From Utricularia gibba (Eukaryota > Streptophyta > Magnoliopsida > Lamiales > Lentibulariaceae): DNA of 22,069 nucleotides. Numbering within the stretch: the first letter of the stretch is position 1; every line of letters starts with the position of its first letter. The notes below the pieces were generated by a model. That model saw only the letters and a program-made list of their open reading frames with translations. It had not been told where the DNA came from and searched no databases. The stretch covers positions 1 to 22,069 of the forward strand of contig NEEC01000399.1 of NCBI GenBank assembly GCA_002189035.1, in the 5' to 3' direction. Shown here piece by piece: positions 8,960 through 17,930 of this stretch. The position numbers were made by a program, and so were the translations under genes.

Positions 8960-10213
8960 AAGCTTGTCGTTTCTGGGCGGGTGATGTCTTTTGGAACTTC
9001 GTTCTGACCATAGTTCGGTCTGACTCCTTTGCCACATCGGGTCCTACTCGACGAAAATCGTGATGCAGTTATTGAAGTTAGGATTCATGAGCACCCAAAA
9101 TGGTTTTCTCAACCGCATGCTTTATATTTGATAAGGCACTCTCGTGGGGCAACGGTATCGAGCAGGAGGTCGAGTCGAGCTCGGGCCCAGAGTCATTTGT
9201 AGCCCGCAAAAAAATTGATGCATTTATTAACGTTCGGCTTTATTAGGCTGCCTACATAGTTTCTCAAGGAAAAGCTTGTCGTTTCTGGGCGGGTGATGTC
9301 TTTTGGAACTTCGTTCTGACCATAGGTTCGGTCTGACTCCTTTGCCACATCGGGTCCTACTCGACGAAAATCGTGATGCAGTTATTGAAGTTAGGATATC
9401 ATGAGCACCCAAAATGGTTTTCTCAACCGCATGCTTTTATATTTGATAAGGTGCTCTCGTGGGGCAACGGTATCGAGTAGGAGGTCGAGTCGAGCTCGGG
9501 CCCATAGTCATTTGTAGCTCGGCAAAAAACTTGATGCATTTATTAACGTTGGTTTTAATTGGGCCTACATGTTTTCTCAAGGAAAAGCTTGTCGTTTTTG
9601 GGCGGGTGATGTCTTTTGGAACTTCGTTCTGACCATAGGTTCGGTCTGACTCCTTTGCACATCGGGTCCTACTCGACGAAAATCGTGATGCAGTTATTGA
9701 AGTTAGGATATCATGAGCACCCAAAATGGTTTTCTCAACCGCATGCTTTATATTTGATAAGGCACTCTCGTGGGGCAACGGTATCGAGCAGGAGGTCGAG
9801 TCGAGCTCGGGCCCAGAGTCATTTGTAGCCCGGCAAAAAAATTGATGCATTTATTAACGTTCGGCTTTATTAGGCTGCCTACATAGTTTCTCAAGGAAAA
9901 GCTTGTCGTTTCTGGGCGGGTGATGTCTTTTGGAACTTCGTTCTGACCATAGGTTCGGTCTGACTCCTTTGCCACATCGGGTCCTACTCAACGAAAATCG
10001 TGATGCAGTTATTGAAGTTAGGATATCATGAGCACCCAAAAGGGTTTTCTCAACCGCATGCTTTATATTTGATAAGGCACTCTCGTGGGGCAACGGTATC
10101 GAGCAGGAGGTCGAGTCGAGCTCGGTCCCAGAGTCATTTGTAGCCCGGCAAAAAAATTGATGCATTTATTAACGTTCGGCTTTATTAGGCTGCCTACATA
10201 GTTTCTCAAGGAA
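8960..10213 (+). repeat. Right copy of the 1.56-kb segmental duplication (U30-U33)
   Basis: Pairs with 7399-8655. It differs by a few single-base changes, for example TTTGCACATCGG in U32 for TTTGCCACATCGG in U27, and the shortened GGGCCTACATG end of U31. U33 carries CTCAACG where its counterpart U28 has CTCGACG. Confidence 0.82.
9899..10213 (+). repeat. Reference monomer, subtype A (U33, 315 bases)
   Basis: Markers in order are TTTCTGGGCGGG, GTCTTTTGGAAC, CCATAGGTTCGG, GATATCATG, GATAAGGCACTCTCG, GAGCAGG, CCCAGAG, GTAGCCCGG, CGGCTTTATTAGG and CTACATAG. By eye this copy is base-for-base the same as U16 (4611-4925), including the shared CTCAACG, CAAAAGGG and CTCGGTCCC variants. A is the commonest subtype in the window. 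Confidence 0.85.
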
Positions 10214-11150
10214 AAGCTTGTCGTTTCTGGGCGGGTGATGTCTTTTGGAACTTCGTTCTGACCATAGGTTCGGTCTGACTCCTTTGCCACATCGGGTCCT
10301 ACTCGACGAAAATCGTGATGCAGTTATTGAAGTTAGGATATCATGAGCACCCAAAATGGTTTTCTCAACCGCATGCTTTATATTTGATAAGGCTCTCGTG
10401 GGGCAACGGTATCGAGTAGGAGGTCGAGTCGAGCTCGGGCCCATAGTCATTTGTAGCCGGCAAAAAAATTGATGCATTTATTAACGTTCGGTTTATTGGC
10501 TGCCTACATAGTTTCTCAAGGAAAAGCTTGTCGTTTCTGGCGGGTGATGTCTTTTGGAACTTCGTTCTGACCATAGGTTCGGTCTGACTCCTTTGCCACA
10601 TCGGGTCCTACTCGACGAAAATCGTGATGCAGTTATTGAAGTTAGGATATCATGAGCACCCAAAATGGTTTTCTCAACCGCATGCTTTATATTTGATAAG
10701 GCACTCTCGTGGGGCAACGGTATCGAGCAGGAGGTCGAGTCGAGCTCGGGCCCAGAGTCATTTGTAGCCGGCAAAAAAATTGATGCATTTATTAACGTTC
10801 GGCTTTATTAGGCTGCCTACATAGTTTTCTCAAGGAAAGCTTGTCGTTTCTGGGCGGGTGATGTCTTTTGGAACTTCGTTCTGACCATAGGTTCGGTCTG
10901 ACTCCTTTGCCACATCGGGTCCTACTCGACGAAAATCGTGATGCAGTTATTGAAGTTAGGATATCATGAGCACCCAAAATGGTTTTCTCAACCGCATGCT
11001 TTATATTTGATAAGGCACTCTCGTGGGGCAACGGTATCGAGCAGGAGGTCGAGTCGAGCTCGGGCCCAGAGTCATTTGTAGCCCGGCAAAAAATTGATGC
11101 ATTTATTAACGTTCGGCTTTATTAGGCTGCCTACATAGTTTCTCAAGGAA

Positions 11151-14100
11151 AAGCTTGTCGTTTCTGGCGGGTGATGTCGTTGGGAACTTCGTTCGACCAA
11201 GGTTCTGTCTGACTCCTTTGCCACATCGGGTCCTACTCGACGAAAATCGTGATGCAGTTATTGAAGTTAGGATTTCATGAGCACCCAAAATGGTTTTTTC
11301 AACGCATGCTTTGTAGTTTAGGAGGCGCTCTAGTGGGGCAACGGTATCGCAAAAGGTCGAGTCGAGCTCGCCCAGAGTCATTTGTAGCCCGACAAAAAAA
11401 TGATTTTATTAACGTTCGGCGCTATTAGGCTGCCTACATAGTTTTCAAGGAAAAGCTTGTCGTTTCTGGGCGGGTGATGTCGTTGGGAACTTCGTTCGAC
11501 CCAAGGTTCGACTGACTCCTTTGCCACATCGGGTCCTACTCGACGAAAATCGTGATGCAGTTATTGAAGTTAGGATTCATGAGCACCCAAAATGGTTTTC
11601 TCAACCGCATGCTTTATATTTGAGGAGGCGCTCTCGTGGGGCAACGGTATCGAGTAGGAGGTCGAGTCGAGCTTGGGCCCATAGTCATTTGTAGCTCGGC
11701 AAAAAACTTGATGCATTAATTAACGTTGGGTTTTAATAGGCGCCTACATTGTTTTCTCAAGGAAAAGCTTGTCGTTTTTGGGCGGTGATGTCTTGGAACT
11801 TCGTTCTGACCCAAGTTCGGTCTGACTCCTTTGCCACATCGGGTCCTACTCGACGAAAATCGTGATGCACTTATTGAAGTTAGGATGTCAGGAGCACCCA
11901 AAATGGTTTTCTCAACCGCATGCTTTATATTTGATAAGGTGCTCTCGTGGGGCAACGGTATCGAGCAGGAGGTCGAGTCGAGCTCGGGCCCAGAGTCATT
12001 TGTAGCCCGACAAAAATATTGATGCATTTATTAACGTTCGGCTATTAGGCTGCCTACATAGTTTCTCAAGGAAAAGCTTATCGTTTCTGGCGGGTGATGT
12101 CGTTGGGAACTTCGTTCGGACCCAAGGTTCTGACTGACTCCTTTGCCACATCGGGTCCTACTCGACGAAAATCGTGATGCAGTTATTGAAGTTAGGATTC
12201 ATGAGCACCCAAAATGGTTTTCTCAACCGCATGCTTTATATTTGATAAGGTGCTCTCGTGGGGCAACGGTATCGAGTAGGAGGTCGAGTCGAGCTCGGGC
12301 CCATAGTCATTTGTAGCTCGGCAAAAAACTTGATGCATTTATTAACGGTTGGTTTTAATAGGCTGCCTCAATGGTTTTCTCAAGGAAAAGCTTGTCGTTT
12401 TTGGGCGGGTGATGTCGTTGTGAACTTCGTTCTGACCCAAGGTTCGGTCTGTCTCCTTTGCCAAATCTGGTCCTACTCGACGAAAATCGTGATGCAGTTA
12501 TTGAAGTTAGGATTTCATGAGCACCCAAAATGCTTTTCAATCGCATGCTTTGTATTGAGGAGGCGCTCTAGTGGGGCACGGTATCGGCAAAAGGTCGAGT
12601 CGGGCTCGCCCAGAGTCATTTGTAGCCTGGCAAAAAAATTGATGCATTTATTAACGTTCGGCTTTATTAGGCTGCCTACATAGTTTCTCAAGGAAAAGCT
12701 TGTCGTTTCTGGCGGGTGATGTCTTTTGGAACTTCGTTCTGACCATAGGTTCGGTCTGACTCCTTTGCCACATCGGGTCCTACTCGACGAAAATCGTGAT
12801 GCAGTTATTGAAGTTAGGATTCATGAGCACCCAAAAGGTTTTCTCAACCGCATGCTTTATATTTGATAAGGCACTCTCGTGGGCAACGGTATCGAGCAGG
12901 AGGTCGAGTCGAGCTCGGCCCAGAGTCATTTGTAGCCCGGCAAAAAAATTGATGCATTTATTAACGTTCGGCTTTATAGGCTGCCTACATAGTTTCTCAA
13001 GGAAAAGCTTGTCGTTTCTGGGCGGGTGATGTCTTTTGGAACTTCGTTCTGACCAAGGTTCGTTCTGACTCCTTTGCCACATCGGGTCCTACTCGACGAA
13101 AATCGTGATGCAGTTATTGAAGTTAGGATTCATGAGCACCCAAAATGGTTTTCTCAACCGCATGCTTTATATTTGATAAGGCACTCTCGTGGGGCAACGG
13201 TATCGAGCAGGAGGTCGAGTCGAGCTCGGGCCCAGAGTCATTGTAGCCGGCAAAAAAATTGATGCATTTATTAACGTTGGCTTTATTAGGCTGCCTACAT
13301 AGTTTCTCAAGGAAAAGCTTGTCGTTTCTGGCGGGTGATGTCGTTGGGAACTTCGTTCGGACCCAAGGTTCGTCTGACTCCTTTGCCACATCGGGTCCTA
13401 CTCGACGAAAATCGTGATGCAGTTATTGAAGTTAGGATTTCATGAGCACCCAAAATGCTTTTTTCAACGCATGCTTTGTATTAGGAGGCGCTCTAGTGGG
13501 GCACGGTATCGGGCAAAAGGTCGAGTCGAGAGTCATTTGTAGCCGACAAAAAATTGATGCATTTATTAACGTTCGATTAGGCTGCCTACATAGTTTCTCA
13601 AGGAAAAGCTTGTCGTTTCTGGGCGGGTGATGTCGTTGGAACTTCGTTCGGACCCAAGGTTCTGACTGACTCCTTTGCCACATCGGGTCCTACTCGACGA
13701 AAATCGTGATGCAGTTATTGAAGTTAGGATGTCATGAGCACCCAAAATGGTTTTCTCAACCGCATGCTTTATATTTGAGGAGGCGCTCTCGTGGGGCAAC
13801 GGTATCGAGTAGGAGTCGAGTCGAGCTCGGGCCCATAGTCATTTGTAGCTCGGCAAAAAACTTGATGCATTAATTAACGTTGGGTTTTAATAGAACGCCT
13901 ACATTGTTTCTCAAGGAAAAGCTTGTCGTTTTTGGGCGGTGATTTCTTGTGAACTTCGTTCTGACCCAAGTTCGTCTGACTCCTTTGCCACATCGGGTCC
14001 TACTCGACGAAAATCGTGATGCAGTTATTGAAGTTAGGATGTCATGAGCACCCAAAATGGTTTTCTCAACCGCATGCTTTATATTTGATAAGGTGCTCTC

Positions 14101-14842
14101 GTGGGGCAACGGTATCGAGCAGGAGGTCGAGTCGAGCTCGGCCAGAGTCATTTGTAGCCCGACAAAAATTGATGCATTTATTAACGTTCGGCATTAGGCT
14201 GCCTACATAGTTTCTCAAGGAAAAGCTTGTCGTTTCTGGCGGGTGATGTCGTTGGGAACTTCGTTCGGACCCAAGGTTCTGACTGACTCCTTTGCCACAT
14301 CGGGTCCTACTCGACGAAAATCGTGATGCAGTTATTGAAGTTAGGATTCATGAGCACCCAAAATGGTTTTCTCAACCGCATGCTTTATATTTGATAAGGC
14401 GCTCTCGTGGGGCAACGGTATCGAGTAGGAGGTCGAGTCGAGCTCGGGCCCATAGTCATTTGTAGCTCGGCAAAAAACTTGATGCATTTATTAACGGTTG
14501 GTTTTAATAGGCTGCCTCAATGGTTTTCTCAAGGAAAAGCTTGTCGTTTTTGGGCGGGTGATGTCGTTGTGAACTTCGTTCTGACCCAAGGTTCGGTCTG
14601 TCTCCTTTGCCACATCGGTCCTACTCGACGAAAATCGTGATGCAGTTATTGAAGTTAGGATTTCATGAGCACCCAAAATGCTTTTTTCAACGCATGCTTT
14701 ATATTTGATAAGGCACTCTCGTGGGGCAACGGTATCGAGCAGGAGGTCGAGTCGAGCTCGGCCCAGAGTCATTTGTAGCCCAAAAAATTGATGCATTTAT
14801 TAACGTTCGGTTATTAGGCTGCCTACATAGTTTCTCAAGGAA
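11151..14842 (+). repeat. Domain 4a: E-B-F-C-D blocks (U37-U48)
   Basis: Starts are: U37 11151 C/E; U38 11453 B; U39 11765 F; U40 12074 B/C; U41 12388 D/E with an A-type end; U42 12696 A; U43 13005 A; U44 13315 C/E; U45 13606 B; U46 13919 F; U47 14223 B/C; U48 14537 D with an A- or F-type end. U37-U41 recurs as U44-U48. HindIII offsets are 2164, 2153, 2154, 2149 and 2149 bases, so the repeat period is seven monomers including the two A copies between. U3 and U40 share AAGCTTATCG, an uncommon variant next to the HindIII site. Confidence 0.75.
13606..13918 (+). repeat. Reference monomer, subtype B (U45)
   Basis: Markers are TCGTTGGAAC or TCGTTGGGAAC, TTCGGACCC, GGTTCTGACTG, GATGTCATG, TTGAGGAGGCGCTCTCG, GAGTAGG, CCCATAG, GCATTAATTAACG and AGAACGCCTACATTG. 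The TTAATTAA (PacI) octamer is confined to B copies. I found it at 905-912, 1527-1534, 3645-3652, 11716-11723, 13870-13877 and 18488-18495. Other B-like copies (U20, U62, U67, U69) have the common TTTATTAA instead. Confidence 0.8.
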
Positions 14843-17800
14843 AAGCTTGTCGTTTCTGGCGGGTGATGTCGTTGGGAACTTCGTTCTGACCAAGGTTCGC
14901 TGACTCCTTTGCCACATCGGGTCCTACTCGACGAAAATCGTGATGCAGTTATTGAAGTTAGGATTTCATGAGCACCAAAATGGTTTTCTCAACCGCATGC
15001 TTTATATTTGATAAGGTGCTCTCGTGGGGCAACGGTATCGAGTAGGAGGTCGAGTCGAGCTCGGGCCCATAGTCATTTGTAGCTCGGCAAAAAACTTGAT
15101 GCATTTATTAACGTTGGTTTTAATAGGCTGCCTCAATGGTTTTCTCAAGGAAAAGCTTGTCGTTTTTGGGCGGGTGATGTCGTTGTGAACTTCGTTCTGA
15201 CCCAAGGTTCGGTCTGTCTCCTTTGCCAATCTGGTCCTACTCGACGAAAATCGTGATGCAGTTATTGAAGTTAGGATTTCATGAGCACCCAAAATGCTTT
15301 TCAATCGCATGCTTTGTATTGAGGAGGCGCTCTAGTGGGGCACGGTATCGGGCAAAAGGTCGAGTCGGGCTCGCCCAGAGTCATTTTTAGCCTGTCAAAA
15401 AATGATGCATTTATTAACGTTGGGTTTTAATAGGCTGCCTACATGGTTTCTCAAGGAAAAGCTTGTCGTTTCTGGCGGGGTGATGTCTTTTGGAACTTCG
15501 TTCTGACCATAGGTTCGGTCTGACTCCTTTGCCACATCGGGTCCTACTCGACGAAAATCGTGATGCAGTTATTGAAGTTAGGATTTCATGAGCACCCAAA
15601 ATGGTTTTCTCAACCGCATGCTTTATATTTGATAAGGTGCTCTCGTGGGGCAACGGTATCGAGTAGGAGGTCGAGTCGAGCTCGGGCCCATAGTCATTTG
15701 TAGCTCGGCAAAAAACTTGATGCATTTATTAACGGTTGGTTTTAATAGGCTGCCTCAAGTTTTCTCAAGGAAAAGCTTGTCGTTTTGGGCGGGTGATGTC
15801 GTTGTGAACTTCGTTCTGACCCAAGGTTCGGTCTGTCTCCTTTGCCAGGTCCTACTCGACGAAAATCGTGATGCAGTTATTGAAGTTAGGATTCATGAGC
15901 ACCCAAAATGGTTTTCTCAACCGCATGCTTTATATTTGATAAGGGCTCTCGTGGGGCAACGGTATCGAGCAGGAGGTCGAGTCGAGCTCGGCCCAGAGTC
16001 ATTTGTAGCCGGCAAAAAAATTGATGCATTTATTAACGTTCGGCTTTATTAGGCTGCCTACATGTTTTCTCAAGGAAAAGCTTGTCGTTTCTGGGCGGGT
16101 GATGTCTTTGGAACTTCGTTCTGACCATAGGTTCGGTCTGACTCCTTTGCCACATCGGGTCCTACTCGACGAAAATCGTGATGCAGTTATTGAAGTTAGG
16201 ATTCATGAGCACCCAAAATGGTTTTCTCAACCGCATGCTTTATATTTGATAAGGCTCTCGTGGGGCAACGGTATCGAGCAGGAGGTCGAGTCGAGCTCGG
16301 GCCCAGAGTCATTTGTAGCTCGGCAAAAAAATTGATGCATTTATTAACGTTGGTTTTAATAGGCTGCCTCAATGGTTTTCTCAAGGAAAAGCTTGTCGTT
16401 TTTCGGGTGATGTCGTTGGGAATTTCGTTCTGACCCAAGGTTCGGTCTGTCTCCTTTGCCAAATCTGGTCCTACTCGACGAAAATCGTGATGCAGTTATT
16501 GAAGTTAGGATTTCATGAGCACCCAAAATGCTTTTTCAATCGCATGCTTTGTAGTTGAGGAGGCGCTCTAGTGGGGCACGGTATCGGGCAAAGGTCGAGT
16601 CGGGCTCGCTCCAGAGTCATTTTTAGCCTGTCAAAAAAATGATGCATTTATTAACGTTGGGTTTTAATAGGCTGCCTACATGGTTTCTCAAGGAAAAGCT
16701 TGTCGTTTCTGGGCGGGTGATGTCTTTTGGAACTTCGTTCTGACCATAGGTTCGGTCTGACTCCTTTGCCACATCGGGTCCTACTCGACGAAAATCGTGA
16801 TGCAGTTATTGAAGTTAGGATTTCATGAGCACCCAAAATGGTTTTCTCAACCGCATGCTTTATATTTGATAAGGTGCTCTCGTGGGGCAACGGTATCGAG
16901 TAGGAGGTCGAGTCGAGCTCGGGCCCATAGTCATTTGTAGCTCGGCAAAAAACTTGATGCATTTATTAACGTTGGTTTTAATAGGCTGCCTCAATGGTTT
17001 TCTCAAGGAAAAGCTTGTCGTTTTGGGCGGTGATGTCGTTGTGAACTTCGTTCTGACCCAAGGTTCGGTCTGTCTCCTTTGCCAAATCTGGTCCTACTCG
17101 ACGAAAATCGTGATGCAGTTATTGAAGTTAGGATTTCATGAGCACCCAAAATGGTTTTCAACGCATGCTTTATATTGAGGAGGCGCTCTAGTGGGCACGG
17201 TATCGGCAAAAGGTCGAGTCGGGCTCGCCCAGAGTCATTTTTAGCCCAAAAAAATTGATGCATTTATTAACGTTCGGCTTTATTAGGCTGCCTACATAGT
17301 TTCTCAAGGAAAAGCTTGTCGTTTTGGGCGGGTGATGTCTTTTGGAACTTCGTTCTGACCAGGTTCGGTCTGACTCCTTTGCCACATCGGGTCCTACTCG
17401 ACGAAAATCGTGATGCAGTTATTGAAGTTAGGATATCATGAGCACCCAAAATGGTTTTCTCAACCGCATGCTTTATATTTGATAAGGCACTCTCGTGGGG
17501 CAACGGTATCGAGCAGGAGGTCGAGTCGAGCTCGGCCCAGAGTCATTTGTAGCCCGGCAAAAAAATTGATGCATTTATTAACGTTCGGCTTTATTAGGCT
17601 GCCTAGTTTCTCAAGGAAAAGCTTGTCGTTTCTGGGCGGGTGATGTCTTTTGGAACTTCGTTCTGACCATAGGTTCGTTTGACTCCTTTGCCACATCGGT
17701 CCTACTCGACGAAAATCGTGATGCAGTTATTGAAGTTAGGATATCATGAGCACCCAAAATGGTTTTCTCAACCGCATGCTTTATATTTGATAAGGCACTC

Positions 17801-17930
17801 TCGTGGGCAACGGTATCGAGCAGGAGGTCGAGTCGAGCTCGGGCCCAGAGTCATTTGTAGCCCGGCAAAAAAATTGATGCATTTATTAACGTTCGGCTTT
17901 ATTAGGCTGCCTACATAGTTTCTCAAGGAA
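14843..17930 (+). repeat. Domain 4b: chimera-rich stretch with a four-monomer repeat (U49-U58)
   Basis: Starts are: U49 14843 C; U50 15153 D/E; U51 15459 A/C; U52 15773 D/A; U53 16078 A with a D-type end; U54 16389 D/E; U55 16696 A/C; U56 17011 D/E with an A-type end; U57 17312 A; U58 17619 A. U50-U52 (15153-16077) and U54-U56 (16389-17311) carry the same chimera series at offsets of 1236, 1237 and 1238 bases. U52 has lost bases in TTTGCCAGGTCC, and U54 in TTTTTCGGGTGATG. Confidence 0.72.

Larger units (their letters stand above)
7089..11150 (+). repeat. Domain 3: block dominated by subtype A (U24-U36)
   Basis: Starts are: U24 7089 A; U25 7399 A; U26 7714 A/C; U27 8026 D/A; U28 8341 A; U29 8656 C/E; U30 8960 A; U31 9272 A/C; U32 9585 D/A; U33 9899 A; U34 10214 A/C with an A-type end; U35 10524 A; U36 10837 A. 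Twelve of the thirteen carry the A-type GTCTTTTGGAAC and CCATAGTTCGG or CCATAGGTTCGG markers; only U29 does not. Most monomers here are 310-315 bases, with fewer internal deletions than elsewhere. This looks like the most recently amplified or homogenised part of the window. Confidence 0.82.

Noticed and set aside
12258-12683. Open frame of 141 codons on the plus strand, and about a hundred frames of 60-137 codons elsewhere
   Set aside because: All are repeated readings of the monomer on both strands, with frequent frame changes between copies and no start context, domain or conserved frame. A 315-base monomer keeps phase, so long repeated frames arise by chance.
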